From: an uncultured Caulobacter sp.
Lineage (GTDB): Bacteria; Pseudomonadota; Alphaproteobacteria; Caulobacterales; Caulobacteraceae
Assembly: GCF_947036865.1 (NCBI RefSeq)
Contig: NZ_CAMQSF010000001.1
Coordinates: 248,001-312,000 of the forward strand
Reading direction: 5' to 3'
Length of the DNA stretch: 64,000 bases
Positions 24,667 to 35,009 of this stretch are shown here, piece by piece; position 1 is the first letter of the stretch; each line of letters opens with the position of its first letter. A program made the position numbers and the translations under genes. Under the pieces are notes generated by a model. It was not told where the DNA came from and made no database searches. It worked only from the letters and a program-made list of their open reading frames with translations.

Positions 24667-26163
24667 ATGTTCTCCGCCCCCCGCGCCGATCTCGTTCCGA
24701 ATACCGCCGCGTACGAAAACGAGGCGCTGGTCAAGGCGACAGGCTTTCGCGAGTACGACGCGCGCTGGCTGTTCGGGCCCGAGATCAATCTGCTGGGCGT
24801 CCAGGCGCTGGGCCTGGGGCTGGGGACCTATATCCACGAGCTGGGCCAGTCGAGGATCGTCGTCGGCCACGACTTCCGCTCCTATTCCAGCTCGATCAAG
24901 AACGCCCTGATCCTCGGCCTGCTGAGCGCCGGGTGCGAGGTGCATGACATCGGCCTGGCCCTGTCGCCGACCGCCTATTTCGCCCAGTTCGACCTCGACA
25001 TCCCCTGCGTGGCCATGGTCACGGCCAGCCACAACGAGAACGGCTGGACCGGCGTCAAGATGGGCGCTCAGCGTCCCCTGACCTTCGGCCCGGACGAGAT
25101 GGGCCGCCTGAAGGAGATCGTGCTGGGCGCCAAGTTCGTCGAGCGCGACGGCGGCAAGCTGGTCCGCGTGGCGGGCGAGGCCCAGCGCTACATTGACGAC
25201 GTCGCCAAGCGCGCCAGCGTTTCGCGTCCGCTGAAGGTGGTGGCCGCCTGCGGCAACGGCACGGCCGGCGCCTTCGTGGTCGAAGCCCTGAAGAAGATGG
25301 GCGTCACCGACCTCGTGCCGATGGACACGGACCTCGACTACACCTTCCCCAAGTACAATCCGAACCCGGAAGACGCCGAGATGCTGCACGAGATGGCCCA
25401 CGCCGTTCGCGAGCACGGGGCGGACCTGGCCTTCGGCTTCGACGGCGACGGCGACCGCTGCGGCGTGGTCGACGACGAGGGCGAGGAGATCTTCGCCGAC
25501 AAGATCGGCCTGATGCTGGCTCGCGACCTGGCGCCGCTGCATCCCGGCGCGACCTTCGTGGTCGACGTCAAGTCCACCGGTCTCTACGCCACCGACCCGA
25601 TCCTGGCGCGGCACGGCTGCAAGGTCGTCTACTGGAAGACCGGCCACAGCTACATCAAGCGCAAGAGCGCCGAGCTGGGCGCCCTGGCCGGCTTCGAGAA
25701 GAGCGGCCACTTCTTCATGAACGGCGAACTGGGCTACGGCTACGACTGCGGCCTGACGGCGGCCGCCGCCGTCCTGGCCATGCTGGATCGCAATCCCGGC
25801 AAGAAGCTCAGCGATCTGCGCAAGGCCCTGCCGGTGGCCTTCACCTCCCTGACCATGAGCCCCCACTGCGACGACGAGAAGAAGTACGGCGTCGTCGCCG
25901 AGGTGGTGAAGGAATACGAGGACCTGTTCGCCGCCGGGGGCTCGATCCTGGGCCGCAAGATCACCGAGGTGATCACGGTCAACGGCGTGCGCGTCCACCT
26001 GGAAGACGGCTCGTGGGTCCTGGTCCGCGCCTCGTCGAACAAGCCCGAGGTCGTGGTGGTGGTCGAAAGCACCCAGTCGGAAGACGACATGCGCGCCCTG
26101 TTCCGACTAGAGGTCAAGCCGCGCCTGGGCGACCGGGTCGGCAAGTACAATCAGGAAATCTGA
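24667..26163 (+). CDS. Phosphomannomutase/phosphoglucomutase
   Basis: 498 residues of the alpha-D-phosphohexomutase family (AlgC/ManB-like). Catalytic phosphoserine in VTASHNENGWTGVK (about 119), metal loop FGFDGDGDRCG (about 258-268), sugar-binding GEKSGH counterpart as GFEKSGHFF, and phosphate loop RASSNKPEV near the end. It supplies mannose-1-P or glucose-1-P for polysaccharide and LPS. The ATG is followed by a moderately conserved extension. Substrate preference (manB versus pgm) is not decidable here. Confidence 0.92.
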   Translation: MFSAPRADLVPNTAAYENEALVKATGFREYDARWLFGPEINLLGVQALGLGLGTYIHELGQSRIVVGHDFRSYSSSIKNALILGLLSAGCEVHDIGLALSPTAYFAQFDLDIPCVAMVTASHNENGWTGVKMGAQRPLTFGPDEMGRLKEIVLGAKFVERDGGKLVRVAGEAQRYIDDVAKRASVSRPLKVVAACGNGTAGAFVVEALKKMGVTDLVPMDTDLDYTFPKYNPNPEDAEMLHEMAHAVREHGADLAFGFDGDGDRCGVVDDEGEEIFADKIGLMLARDLAPLHPGATFVVDVKSTGLYATDPILARHGCKVVYWKTGHSYIKRKSAELGALAGFEKSGHFFMNGELGYGYDCGLTAAAAVLAMLDRNPGKKLSDLRKALPVAFTSLTMSPHCDDEKKYGVVAEVVKEYEDLFAAGGSILGRKITEVITVNGVRVHLEDGSWVLVRASSNKPEVVVVVESTQSEDDMRALFRLEVKPRLGDRVGKYNQEI

Positions 26164-26175
26164 TCGCCGCGTCTT

Positions 26176-26251
26176 CGCCCTTCGACGGGCTCGGGGTGAC
26201 GACGGTTGCGAGCCCGCGGTAGAAACCTCACCCTGAGCCTGCCGAAGGGCG
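26176..26251. repeat. Palindromic intergenic repeat, CGCCCTTCGAC family (copy 1)
   Basis: The arm at 26176-26199 (CGCCCTTCGACGGGCTCGGG..) is the imperfect reverse complement of 26228-26251 (20 of 24). The same element occurs at 61665-61750. It lies between the phosphomannomutase and GNAT genes. Confidence 0.8.
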
Positions 26252-26276
26252 GGGTTTTCGGGCCAAGAAGCCGGTC

Positions 26277-26714
26277 ATGATCAAGCTCCGCCCCTCCCGT
26301 CCCGAGGACGGCGATCGCGTCGTGGAAATCTGGGCCGCCGCGGTGGACGCCACCCATGACTTCCTAACGCCCGAGGACCGCGCCGCCATCGGGCGGGAGG
26401 TCGCCGCCTTCCTGCCGGGCGCGCCGCTGATGCTGGCGGTCGACCGCCGCGACCGCGCGGTGGGTTTCATGCTGATCAACGACGCCCACATGGAGGCGCT
26501 GTTCATCGATCCCGAGCATCGCGGCGCCGGGATCGGGCGGATGCTGATCGAATACGCCCTCGCCGTTCACCCGATCCTGACCACCGAGGTCAACGCCCAA
26601 AACGCTCAGGCCGTCGGCTTCTACGAGCATATGGGCTTCGAGCGTACGGGCTGGTCGGCCACCGACGGCCAAGGGCGTCCCTATCCGCTCATCCATCTAC
26701 GCTTTGGCGTCTGA
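26277..26714 (+). CDS. GNAT acetyltransferase, YjaB-like
   Basis: 145 residues, one GNAT domain. Acetyl-CoA binding motif A is [20 protein letters not shown] (about 81-100; R/Q-x-x-G-x-G/A), followed by [20 protein letters not shown], the usual motif B. The C-terminus [12 protein letters not shown] is close to YjaB-type enzymes. Acceptor unknown. ATG at 26277; the repeat element ends 25 bases earlier. Confidence 0.87.
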   Translation: MIKLRPSRPEDGDRVVEIWAAAVDATHDFLTPEDRAAIGREVAAFLPGAPLMLAVDRRDRAVGFMLINDAHMEALFIDPEHRGAGIGRMLIEYALAVHPILTTEVNAQNAQAVGFYEHMGFERTGWSATDGQGRPYPLIHLRFGV

Positions 26715-26760
26715 CACGGTTTTGGGCTTAGCTGGCGCGGTCCCATCGTGCGAGTCGATC

Positions 26761-28038
26761 ATGCGCCGCCTGCTTACCGCCCTCGCCCTGCTCCTGAGCC
26801 CCGGCCTCGCGGCCGCCGGCCCCGCCGTCCTGCTCAAGCCCGCCAAGGTCTGGACGGCCGAAAGCGCCGCGCCGCCACGCGAGGGCTGGGTCGTGCTGGT
26901 CAAGGACGGCAAGATCGCCGCCGTCGGCCCGGCCGCCCAGGTGGAAGTCGCTGGGGCGGAGGTCATCGACCTGCCCGGCGCGACGGTGATCCCGGGCATG
27001 ATGGACCTGCACAGCCATCTCTTCCTGCACCCCTACAACGAGACCCTGTGGGACGATCAGGTGCTGAAGGAGACGCCGACCTATCGCACCCTGCGGGCGG
27101 CGGTGCAGGCCAAGGCGACGCTGGAGGCCGGCTTCACCACGCTGCGCGACCTCGGCACCGAGGGCGTCGGGACCGCCGACGTGCCGCTGAAGAAGGCGAT
27201 CAATGACGGCCTGATCCCCGGTCCGCGCCTGTTCGTGGCGACCCGGGCGATCGTGGCGACCGGCGCCTATGGCCCCGCCCGCCGCAACTACAATCCCGAG
27301 GCCGAGCTGCCACAGGGCGCCCAGGAAGCCAGCGGCGTTCCCGAGGTGATCAAGGCCGTGCGCGAGCAGGCCGGCGCCGGCGCCGACTGGATCAAGGTCT
27401 ACGCCGATTACAGGGTCGGGCCGGAAGGCTCCACGCAGCCCACCTTCAGCCTCGAGGAGCTGAAGGCCCTGGTCGAGACCGCCCACTCGACTGGCCGCCC
27501 GGTCTCGGCCCACGCCTCCAGCGACGAGGGCATGCGTCGGGCGGTGCTGGCCGGCGTCGACACCATCGAGCACGGCTATGGCGGCAGCGACGCGACCTTC
27601 AAGCTGATGGCCGAGAAGGGCGTGGTATTCTTCCCCACCCTGACGGCGGTCGAGAGCACCTCGACCTATTTCGGCGGCTATGTCGCCGGCAAGACGCCGC
27701 CGACCCCAGCGATGCAGACGGCGGAGCGGGCCTTCAAGCTGGCGGTCAAGAACGGCGTGACCATCGGCCTGGGCAGCGATGTCGGCGTCTTCCGGCACGG
27801 CGACAACGCGCGTGAACTGGTGTGGCTGGTCAAGGAGGGCATGAGCCCCGCCCAGGCCCTGCTGGCCGCGACGGCCGTTGACGCCAAGGTGCTGGGCCGC
27901 GCCGGCGACCTGGGCCAGCTCAAGCCCGGCTATCTCGCCGACATCGTGGCGGTGAAGGGCGACCCGACCCAGGCGATCGAGGCGACCAGGGACGTCGTCT
28001 TCGTGATGAAGGGCGGCCAGGTGGTCCGGCGGCCATGA
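26761..28038 (+). CDS. Exported amidohydrolase, Xaa-Pro-dipeptidase/imidazolonepropionase-like
   Basis: 425 residues starting at [20 protein letters not shown], a Sec signal peptide; the frame is open upstream but not signal-like. The metal-dependent amidohydrolase core shows [14 protein letters not shown] (HxH), a probable carboxylated Lys in [33 protein letters not shown] and GLGSDVGVF (metal Asp). It belongs to the COG1228 group; related Caulobacter enzymes cleave C-terminal Lys/Arg or hydrophobic residues from dipeptides, so a periplasmic carboxypeptidase is the best guess. The next gene overlaps by 4 bp. Confidence 0.87.
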   Translation: MRRLLTALALLLSPGLAAAGPAVLLKPAKVWTAESAAPPREGWVVLVKDGKIAAVGPAAQVEVAGAEVIDLPGATVIPGMMDLHSHLFLHPYNETLWDDQVLKETPTYRTLRAAVQAKATLEAGFTTLRDLGTEGVGTADVPLKKAINDGLIPGPRLFVATRAIVATGAYGPARRNYNPEAELPQGAQEASGVPEVIKAVREQAGAGADWIKVYADYRVGPEGSTQPTFSLEELKALVETAHSTGRPVSAHASSDEGMRRAVLAGVDTIEHGYGGSDATFKLMAEKGVVFFPTLTAVESTSTYFGGYVAGKTPPTPAMQTAERAFKLAVKNGVTIGLGSDVGVFRHGDNARELVWLVKEGMSPAQALLAATAVDAKVLGRAGDLGQLKPGYLADIVAVKGDPTQAIEATRDVVFVMKGGQVVRRP

Positions 28039-28682
28039 CGCCCCGGCGCGGCGCCCTTCCCGCCCTGGTCGCGCTCGCCCTCGCCGGTCCGGCCCTGGCC
28101 GGTGATCCAGGGACCTTGCAGGAGCACGACACCTTCCGCGACGCGGCGACCGCGCCGCTTGAAGACCTGAACCTCAAGCGCAAGACCATCCCGCCGGTCC
28201 TGCAGAGGGCGGTGGACAATCCCTATGACCTGACCGGCCTGACGCGCTGCGAGCCGATCGCCGCCGAGATCGGCAAGCTGGACGCGGCGCTGGGACCCGA
28301 CCTCGACGAAGCCCCGCCGCCGGACCAGCGCTCGCGCGGCAAGAAGGTCGCCGACGCCGCCTATGGCGCCGGCGTGGCCGAGGTCCGCGACACGACCCAG
28401 CACGTCTTGCCGTTCCGAGGCTGGATCCGCCGGCTGACAGGAGCGGCCAAGCACGACCGGGCCGTGGCCAAGGCCATCCAGTCCGGCGGCGTCCGGCGCG
28501 GCTATCTGAAGGGCGTCGGCATGCGCATGAACTGCGCCCCGCCCGCCGCGCCCAGCTGGTTCGTGCCGGTCGAGACCAAGCCGGTCCCGCCGCCGAAGGC
28601 CACCGGCGTCGTCGAGGCTTTCCTGGCGTGGTGGCGTGATCTGCTGGCCTGGCTGAAAGGCCTGATCAAGCTCGGCGCGTGA
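28035..28682 (+). CDS. Exported hypothetical protein with C-terminal amphipathic helix
   Basis: 215 residues. Sec signal peptide (ending GPALAG), mature part rich in charged helices, one possible disulfide pair (Cys in TRCEPI and MNCAPP), and a Trp-rich end, [19 protein letters not shown], that could lie on a membrane. The ATG overlaps the amidohydrolase stop, so it is coupled to it. No family recognised. Confidence 0.75.
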   Translation: MTPRRGALPALVALALAGPALAGDPGTLQEHDTFRDAATAPLEDLNLKRKTIPPVLQRAVDNPYDLTGLTRCEPIAAEIGKLDAALGPDLDEAPPPDQRSRGKKVADAAYGAGVAEVRDTTQHVLPFRGWIRRLTGAAKHDRAVAKAIQSGGVRRGYLKGVGMRMNCAPPAAPSWFVPVETKPVPPPKATGVVEAFLAWWRDLLAWLKGLIKLGA

Positions 28683-28776
28683 GCAGACGCGGCGCGGCGC
28701 GTCCGAAGCCCGCATCGGCCCTTGGGCCTGCGCGACTTGGCCGCTAAGCAGTCGAACGCCTCGCCAAGGAGTCGCC

Positions 28777-29679
28777 ATGCGCCTGCCCGCCCTCGTTCTT
28801 GTCCTTCTGGCCCTGTTCGTCTCGCCCGCCCTGGCCCAGCGCCTGGACGAGACGCCGCGCGTGGCGGTGATCTCGGCCTTCCCGCCGGAGATCGGGGCGC
28901 TCAGCGCGGCGACCAGCCTGACCAAGACCTACGAGGTCAATGGCGTGCGCTTCACCACTGGCCAGATGGAGGGCAAGCCGGTCGTCGTGTTCCTGAGCGG
29001 CGTGTCGATGGTCAACGCGGCCATGACCACCCAGATGGCGCTGGACCGCTTCAACATCACCCGCATCGTCTTCTCCGGCATCGCCGGCGGCGTCGACGAG
29101 GGGCTGGACATCGGCGACGTGGTGGTGGCCGACCAATGGGCGCAGAACCTGGAAAGCGCGTTCGCCCGCGAAACCGACAAGGGTTTCGAGGTCTCGCCCA
29201 GCATCAGCAACAGCCCGCTGGCCAATTACGGCATGATCTATCCGCGAGGGATCATCCTGCCCGGGACCGATCTGTCCGCGCCGGCCCGCGTCTGGTTCCC
29301 GGCCGATCCGGCGCTGCTGGACACCGCGCGCAAGGTCGCCGCCGCCGTGCCTCTGCAACGCTGCGCCGCGGACAAGTGCCTGGTCCATGCGCCGAAGGTG
29401 GTGGTGGGCGGCAACGGCGTCTCGGCCCCGGTCTTCCTCGACAACGCGGCCTATCGCAAATATCTGCGCGCGACGTTCGAGGCCCGCCTGGTCGACATGG
29501 AGAGCGCGGCGGTCGCCCACGTGGCGCTGGTCAACAAGACCCCGTTCATCGCCTTCCGCAGCCTGTCGGACCTGGCGGGCGGCGGCGCGGGGGCCAACGA
29601 GATGCACACCTTCATGGCCCTGGCGTCGGACAATTCCGCCACAGTGGTCCGCGCCTTCGTCAAAGCGCTACCGAACTGA
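28777..29679 (+). CDS. Exported MTA/SAH nucleosidase-family protein
   Basis: 300 residues. Sec signal peptide (MRLPALVLVLLALFVSPALA). The rest has the purine nucleosidase/phosphorylase fold of MtnN: VAVISAFPPEIGAL, IVFSGIAGGVDEGLDIGDVV, VDMESAAVAHVA (the Met-Glu ribose pair) and FRSLSDLAGG (Asp). The catalytic Asp of MtnN (SDxAD) corresponds to SLSDLAGG. Such exported nucleosidases are known in several Proteobacteria; the periplasmic substrate is unproven. Confidence 0.87.
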   Translation: MRLPALVLVLLALFVSPALAQRLDETPRVAVISAFPPEIGALSAATSLTKTYEVNGVRFTTGQMEGKPVVVFLSGVSMVNAAMTTQMALDRFNITRIVFSGIAGGVDEGLDIGDVVVADQWAQNLESAFARETDKGFEVSPSISNSPLANYGMIYPRGIILPGTDLSAPARVWFPADPALLDTARKVAAAVPLQRCAADKCLVHAPKVVVGGNGVSAPVFLDNAAYRKYLRATFEARLVDMESAAVAHVALVNKTPFIAFRSLSDLAGGGAGANEMHTFMALASDNSATVVRAFVKALPN

Positions 29680-29845
29680 GCGGCCATAATCGGTCCTTCG
29701 CGAGACCGGCATTGAAGATCAGGGGTTGCGGAATCGACAATAACGACTGTGACATGGCGTCGCACGTCGCCGCGCCTTGTTGTCGATCAAGGCGAAGCTG
29801 ACGGGCCCTAGCCTTCTAGGCTTAAGAAAAAAGGGGGAGGCTCAC

Positions 29846-30691
29846 ATGCCGAAGTCAGTCTTCAGCCGAAAAAGATCGTCGACGTCCGATGACGCGATCC
29901 TCAAGGCCCACGCGGTCGGCGAAGTCGGCTCTGGCGAGCCCGCCCTGGTGCTGCTTCACGGCTTCGGCGCCGACCAGGCGATCTGGCGGCGACTGACGCA
30001 CCGTTTCGCCGAGACGCGGCGCGTGATCCTCTATGATCAGATGGGATGCGGCGCGTCGGACCTCGCGCACTACGACCCCGAACGCTATCGCACGCTCGAA
30101 GGCTACGCGGACGATCTGGTCGAGATCCTCGACGCGCTGCGCCTGCGCGACGCCACCGTGGTGGCGCACTCGGTCGGCGGCATGATCGCTCTGCTCGCCA
30201 GCCTGCGCACCGACCGCATCGCGAGGCTGGCCATGATCGGCGCGTCGCCGCGCTACCTCAATGACGGCGCTTACGAGGGCGGCTTCGAACTTCAGGACGT
30301 CGAGGACTTCCTGGGCATGATGGAACTGGACTTCCAGGGCTGGGCCAAGACCCTGGCGCCCCAGGTGATGGACCAACCCGACAGGCCCGAACTGGTCGAG
30401 GAGTTGGTCTACAGCTTCAGCAGGGCCAACGCCGATCTCAGTCGGCGGTTCGCCAAGGCGACCTTCATGTCCGATCACCGCGCGCGGCTGGGGGAGTGCG
30501 CGTTGCCGACCCTGCTGCTGCAGACCCGCGTCGACGCGGTGGTCCCGCTGACGGCCGCGCGGTTCCTTGCCGATCACATGCCCAACGCGCGTCTGGAGAT
30601 TCTCGACGCGCGCGGCCACTACCCGCAACTGAGCGCGCCGGACGCCGTGTTCGCGGCCGTCGAGACGTTCCTGGCGGAGACGACGGGTTGA
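29846..30691 (+). CDS. RsbQ/KAI2/D14-type alpha/beta hydrolase
   Basis: 281 residues. Catalytic triad by motif: Ser109 (VVAHSVGG), Asp230 (QTRVDAVVP) and His258 (ARGHYPQLSAP), spaced as in RsbQ. The family-specific LHGFGADQAIWRRL and ILYDQMGCGASD..RYRTLEGYADDL closely resemble RsbQ and plant KAI2/D14 receptors. In B. subtilis RsbQ activates the PAS phosphatase RsbP during energy stress. Here its stop overlaps a PAS histidine-kinase gene (TTGA at 30688-30691). AAGGGGGAGG precedes the ATG. Cytoplasmic. Ligand unknown. Confidence 0.92.
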   Translation: MPKSVFSRKRSSTSDDAILKAHAVGEVGSGEPALVLLHGFGADQAIWRRLTHRFAETRRVILYDQMGCGASDLAHYDPERYRTLEGYADDLVEILDALRLRDATVVAHSVGGMIALLASLRTDRIARLAMIGASPRYLNDGAYEGGFELQDVEDFLGMMELDFQGWAKTLAPQVMDQPDRPELVEELVYSFSRANADLSRRFAKATFMSDHRARLGECALPTLLLQTRVDAVVPLTAARFLADHMPNARLEILDARGHYPQLSAPDAVFAAVETFLAETTG

Positions 30692-31776
30692 ACGGCGGCG
30701 GCGCCCCCGCGCTTGTCGACGCCGTTCCCGTGGCGCTGTTCGAAGCGGACCCGGACATGGTCATCGGGGCGGCCAACGCCCGAATGGCCGAGATGCTGGG
30801 GCTGCCGATGGAGGAGATCGTCGGCCGCTCCTTCCGCTCGTTCCTGACCCGCTCCTCGCAGTTCGTCTACGCGCTGAAGGCCGAGCCGTCGCTGGTCACG
30901 CGTCGCGCCACCGAGGAGACCTTCCTGGAACTGGACCACCGCGACGGCCGTCCTCGCGCGGTCCTGTTGACCGTGCGGCCGGACGCCGATCGTCAGGAGC
31001 GCCTGTACGGCGCCCTCTTCGCGGCCCCCGAGCGGCGCGCGTACGAACTGGAGCTGATCGCCGCCCGCCGCCTCGCGGTCGAGAATCTCGAGGCGCTCGA
31101 GCGCGCCCAGGGCGCGCTGCAGGACGCCAACGCCGAGTTGGCCCGGCTGGTCGACGAGCGCACCGCCGCCCTGGCGCAACGCGATCTGCTGCTCCGCGAG
31201 GTGTACCACCGGGTCAAGAACAACCTGCAAGTGGTGGATGGACTTCTGATGATGCACGCGCGCAAGATCAGGGATCCCGCCGGAACAGCGGCCTTCGACG
31301 ACGTTCGCAAGCGGGTCTTCGCCTTGGGTCTCGTGCACCACCAGCTGATGGGCTCGGCGGATCTCAAAACGTTCGACATCGGGGCGTTTCTATCGGAGCT
31401 GACGATGCATCTTCAGGCCGGCGCGCCCGACAATGTGACCTTGAAGATCGATTGCTCGCCTCTGAAGGTCGATCTGGACTTCGCCGTGCCGTTGGGCCTG
31501 CTGATCACCGAGCTCGTCACCAACGCCATGAAGCACGCCTTCCCTTCGGGCGGAGGCGAGATCGCCGTGGCGCTGGAGGGGCCCGTCGAGGGCGAAATGG
31601 CGCTGCGCGTCTCCGACACCGGCGTGGGTCTGCCCGCCGCCGCCGAGGATGCGAAGCCGTCGCTCGGGCTGGCCATCGTCAAGGGGCTCGTCCGCCAGCT
31701 GGGCGGGCGTATCGAGACCGGCGAGGGCGATGGGGTCCGGTGGGAAGCGCGCCTGCCCGCGCCGAGCGTGGCCTGA
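30688..31776 (+). CDS. Soluble PAS-HisKA_2 sensor histidine kinase
   Basis: 362 residues from a TTG that overlaps the hydrolase stop; the frame continues upstream inside the hydrolase, so the overlapping start is preferred. N-terminal PAS domain about 8-112 (VALFEADPDMVIGAANARMA), a coiled-coil about 115-165, phospho-acceptor His174 in LLREVYHRVKNNLQVVDG (HisKA_2), N-box ELVTNAMKHAF, DTGVGLP and GLAIVKGLV for ATP. No membrane segment. The probable input is the neighbouring RsbQ-like hydrolase, the probable output the following receiver. This pairing is inferred. Confidence 0.92.
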   Translation: MNGGGAPALVDAVPVALFEADPDMVIGAANARMAEMLGLPMEEIVGRSFRSFLTRSSQFVYALKAEPSLVTRRATEETFLELDHRDGRPRAVLLTVRPDADRQERLYGALFAAPERRAYELELIAARRLAVENLEALERAQGALQDANAELARLVDERTAALAQRDLLLREVYHRVKNNLQVVDGLLMMHARKIRDPAGTAAFDDVRKRVFALGLVHHQLMGSADLKTFDIGAFLSELTMHLQAGAPDNVTLKIDCSPLKVDLDFAVPLGLLITELVTNAMKHAFPSGGGEIAVALEGPVEGEMALRVSDTGVGLPAAAEDAKPSLGLAIVKGLVRQLGGRIETGEGDGVRWEARLPAPSVA

Positions 31777-32162
31777 TGCTGCATCCCGACCGCGTCCTGA
31801 TCGTCGACGACGAGTTCATCATCACCGAGACCTTGCGGATCTATGTCGAGGATCTGGGCCTGGAGGTCTGCGGCACGGCGGCGACGGCCGACGCCGCCGT
31901 CGACATGGCGCTAGCCCAAAAGCCTTTTCTGGTCCTGATGGATGTCCGCCTGCAAGGCGAACGCGACGGGGTCGACGCCGCGCTGGCCATCCATGAGCAG
32001 GTCGGGGCCAAGGTGATCTTCATCACGGGCTCGCGCGAGCCGGCGACCCTGACGCGCATCCAGAGCGATCATCCGGCCGGCATCCTGTTCAAGCCGATCT
32101 CGGAAGGCCAGCTCGTCTCGACGATCCAGCGCCTGCGGGCCGAGGCTTCGGAGGGCGCCTGA
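31776..32162 (+). CDS. Single-domain response regulator
   Basis: 128 residues. Receiver domain only: acidic pair in LIVDDEFI, acceptor Asp in VLMDVRLQGERDG, Thr/Ser in IFITGS, Lys in LFKPI. The VRLxGxxDGxxAA segment matches stand-alone receivers linked to HisKA_2 kinases. ATG shares its A with the kinase stop (TGATG). As the last gene of the operon it is the likely phosphate sink or transfers the signal onward. There is no output domain. Confidence 0.92.
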   Translation: MLHPDRVLIVDDEFIITETLRIYVEDLGLEVCGTAATADAAVDMALAQKPFLVLMDVRLQGERDGVDAALAIHEQVGAKVIFITGSREPATLTRIQSDHPAGILFKPISEGQLVSTIQRLRAEASEGA

Positions 32163-32165
32163 GCC

Positions 32166-32795
32166 TCACCGCGTGCCGAAGGTGCGGTCCCCGGCGTCGC
32201 CGAGGCCCGGAACGATGTAGCCGTGATCGTTCAGCTTCTCGTCGATCGCCGCCGTCCAGATCGGCACGTCCGGGTGCGCCGCCTGGAGCGCCTCGACGCC
32301 GGGCTGAGCCGCCAGCAGGCAGACGAAGCGCAGGCTGGTGACGCCCGCCTGCTTCAGCCGGGTCACGGCGGCGATGGCCGAGTGCCCGGTGGCCAGCATC
32401 GGATCGACGACGATCACCAGACGACCGGCGATGTCCTCGGGCGCCTTGAAGTAGTACTCGACCGCCTCCAGCGTCTCGTGGTCGCGATAGAGGCCGATAT
32501 GGGCCACCCGCGCCGAGGGGACGAGATCCAGCATGCCGTCCGCCATGCCCAGGCCGGCCCGCAGGATCGGCGCGAAGACCAGCTTCTTGCCGGCGATCTC
32601 ATAGGCCGTGGTCGGCGCGACGGGGGTCTCGATCTCGACCGGATCCATCGGCAGATCGCGGGTGATCTCGTAGCAGATCAGGGTCGCGACCTCGCGCATC
32701 AGGGCGCGGAAGGTCTTGGTCGAGGTCGTCCGGTCGCGCATCTTGGTCAGCTTGTGCTGGACCAGCGGGTGGCTGACGACGGTGACCTGGGACAT
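32166..32795 (-). CDS. upp: Uracil phosphoribosyltransferase
   Basis: 209 residues. Salvage enzyme making UMP from uracil and PRPP. PRPP loop [14 protein letters not shown] (about 126-139), uracil-binding end [15 protein letters not shown], and N-terminal [13 protein letters not shown]. Length matches E. coli Upp (208). Convergent with the receiver gene with only a 3-bp gap. Confidence 0.97.
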   Translation of the reverse strand: MSQVTVVSHPLVQHKLTKMRDRTTSTKTFRALMREVATLICYEITRDLPMDPVEIETPVAPTTAYEIAGKKLVFAPILRAGLGMADGMLDLVPSARVAHIGLYRDHETLEAVEYYFKAPEDIAGRLVIVVDPMLATGHSAIAAVTRLKQAGVTSLRFVCLLAAQPGVEALQAAHPDVPIWTAAIDEKLNDHGYIVPGLGDAGDRTFGTR

Positions 32796-32829
32796 CGCGA
32801 TACCTTGCCTGAGCGCGTGACCCCCTGAC

Positions 32830-35007
32830 CTAGGCCAGTTGGTCGGCGATCGGCAAGGACCGGATGCGCTTGCCCGTGGCGGCGAACAGCGCGTTGCACA
32901 GCGCCGGCGGCGTCGGCGGATAGGCCGGCTCGCCCAGGCCCGTCGGCTTGTGGTCGGTCAGCACGAAGGCGACTTCCACGGGAGGGGCCTCGGCCATGCG
33001 CAGCAGCGGGAAGGTGTTGAAATTGGCCTGGGTCGCCGCGCCGTTCTCGAAAGTGATCTTCTGGCGCAGGGTCGAGCCGATGGCGTCCAGCACCGAACCC
33101 TGAACCTGTTGTTCGGCGCCGCTGGGATTGACGATCTGGCGGCCGACATCGACCGCGACCCAGGCCTTGTGGACCGTCGGCTTGCCGCCTTCGCCCACCG
33201 AGGCTTCGATCACCACGGCCACATAGCCCTGATGGCTGTAGTGCATGGCGACGCCGAGGCCGGTTCCGGCGGGAACGGCGCGGCCCCAGCCCGACATCGC
33301 GGCGACCCTGTCCAAGACGCCGCGCAGGCGGCCGGTGTCGACGGTGTCTTCCTTGCCCGGCTCGCCCAGCAGGCGCGCCTCGCCCAGAAGGCGGCGGCGG
33401 TAGGCGACCGGGTCCTGGCCCGCGGCATGGGCGAGCTCGTCGATGAAGCCCTGCATCACGAAGCCGAAGGCGTTGTTGCCCGGGGCGCGCAGCCAGCCGG
33501 TCGGCAGGTCCAGCGGCATGGTCGAGACCGCCTGGACATAGTTGGCGATGGCGCGGGCGGGGAACTGATTGCCGTCGATCTCGGCGCCACGCGCGAAGTC
33601 CTTGTCGTCGCCGAAGCTCACCGCGTGGCCGCGCCAGGCGACGAGGTCGCCCTTGGCGTCGAGGCCCGCCGTCAGGTCGTACCAGCCCGCCGGCCGGTAG
33701 AAGTCGTGCCGCGTGTCGTCCTCGCGGGTCCAGACCAGCTTGACCGGGGCGCCGACGGCCTTGGAGATCCACGCGGCCTCGACCATGACGTCGTTCATCA
33801 GCCGGCGGCCAAACCCGCCGCCGCTGCGCGTCAGATGGATGGTGATGGCCTCGGGGGCGATCCCCAGGATCTTGGCGACCAGCTTGCGGCCTTCCTCGGG
33901 ATCCTGGGCCGGGGCCCAGATCTCGACCTTGCCGTCTTTCCAAGACGCCGTGCAGTTCTGCGGCTCCAGCGTGGCGTGGGCCAGGAAGGGATAGTCGTAG
34001 GACGCCTTGACCACCTTGGCCGCCTTGGCCAAGGCCGCGTCGACGTCGCCATCCTGGCGAAGCACCTTGTGTGGCGTCTGGGCCGAAAGCGCCTTGGCCT
34101 GGGCGGCGAGCGTGGCGGAACTTTGCGCGGCGGTCGGAGAGTCGGCCCAGACGATCTCCAGCGCGTCGCGGCCCTTGCGGGCGGACCACCAGCTGTCGGC
34201 GACGACCGCGACGCCGGGCAGCAGGCCGTCCAGCTCGGTCCCGCCCTCCACGACGAACGCGGCGCGCACGCCCTTGACCGCCTTGGCCGGGGCGAGGTCG
34301 ACCTTGGCCACCTTGGCCCCGAACACCGGGGCCTTGGCGTAGGTCGCGTACAGCATGCCCGGAAGGCGCGTGTCGATGCCGAACAGCGGCTCGCCCGTGA
34401 CGATCGCGAGATTGTCCGACTGCGGGTGAAACTTGCCGACGATCCGATAGGTCTTGGGATCCTTCAGCGGCACGGTCTTGGGGTCGGGCGGCGCGAGCTT
34501 GGCGGCGGCCTCGACGAGCTCGCCATAGGCGGCGCGGCGCTTGGTCCTGGGATCGACCACGAAACCCGGCTCGGTGACCAGCCCCTCGGTCGGGACGTTC
34601 CACTTCTGGGCGGCGGCCTGGATCAGCATGGCTCGCCCGACGGCCCCGGCCTGGCGGCTGGGCTCCCACTCGTCGGGGGTCGTGGTCGAACCGCCGACCC
34701 ACTGATCGCCATAGACCTTGGCGTCGACCGGCGCCTGTTCGATCCGGACCTTGGCCCAGTCGACGTCCAGCTCCTCGGCGATCATCATCGGCAGCGAGGT
34801 CCGAACGCCCTGCCCGATCTCCGCCCGCTTGGCGGCGATGGTGACGATCCCGTCGGGGGCGATGCGGACGAAGGCGTTCAGGGACGGCGCCGTTCCGGCC
34901 GCCCGGGCCGCGCCCCGAATCTCGAACGACAGCAGGAGGCCGCCGCCCACGGCCGCGCCGGCTTGCAGGAACAGGCGGCGCGAGGGCTTTTCGAGAAGCT
35001 CGCTCAT
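32830..35007 (-). CDS. Molybdopterin-binding subunit of a periplasmic aldehyde/isoquinoline-type oxidoreductase
   Basis: 725 residues with a twin-arginine signal ([15 protein letters not shown]), so exported folded with cofactor. It belongs to the IorB-like xanthine dehydrogenase family: [42 protein letters not shown] and the active-site Glu in [12 protein letters not shown]. Such enzymes hydroxylate N-heterocycles or oxidise aldehydes and pass electrons through the [2Fe-2S] subunit encoded next door. Substrate not predictable. No XdhC-type cofactor protein is adjacent. Confidence 0.9.
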   Translation of the reverse strand: MSELLEKPSRRLFLQAGAAVGGGLLLSFEIRGAARAAGTAPSLNAFVRIAPDGIVTIAAKRAEIGQGVRTSLPMMIAEELDVDWAKVRIEQAPVDAKVYGDQWVGGSTTTPDEWEPSRQAGAVGRAMLIQAAAQKWNVPTEGLVTEPGFVVDPRTKRRAAYGELVEAAAKLAPPDPKTVPLKDPKTYRIVGKFHPQSDNLAIVTGEPLFGIDTRLPGMLYATYAKAPVFGAKVAKVDLAPAKAVKGVRAAFVVEGGTELDGLLPGVAVVADSWWSARKGRDALEIVWADSPTAAQSSATLAAQAKALSAQTPHKVLRQDGDVDAALAKAAKVVKASYDYPFLAHATLEPQNCTASWKDGKVEIWAPAQDPEEGRKLVAKILGIAPEAITIHLTRSGGGFGRRLMNDVMVEAAWISKAVGAPVKLVWTREDDTRHDFYRPAGWYDLTAGLDAKGDLVAWRGHAVSFGDDKDFARGAEIDGNQFPARAIANYVQAVSTMPLDLPTGWLRAPGNNAFGFVMQGFIDELAHAAGQDPVAYRRRLLGEARLLGEPGKEDTVDTGRLRGVLDRVAAMSGWGRAVPAGTGLGVAMHYSHQGYVAVVIEASVGEGGKPTVHKAWVAVDVGRQIVNPSGAEQQVQGSVLDAIGSTLRQKITFENGAATQANFNTFPLLRMAEAPPVEVAFVLTDHKPTGLGEPAYPPTPPALCNALFAATGKRIRSLPIADQLA

Positions 35008-35009
35008 GG

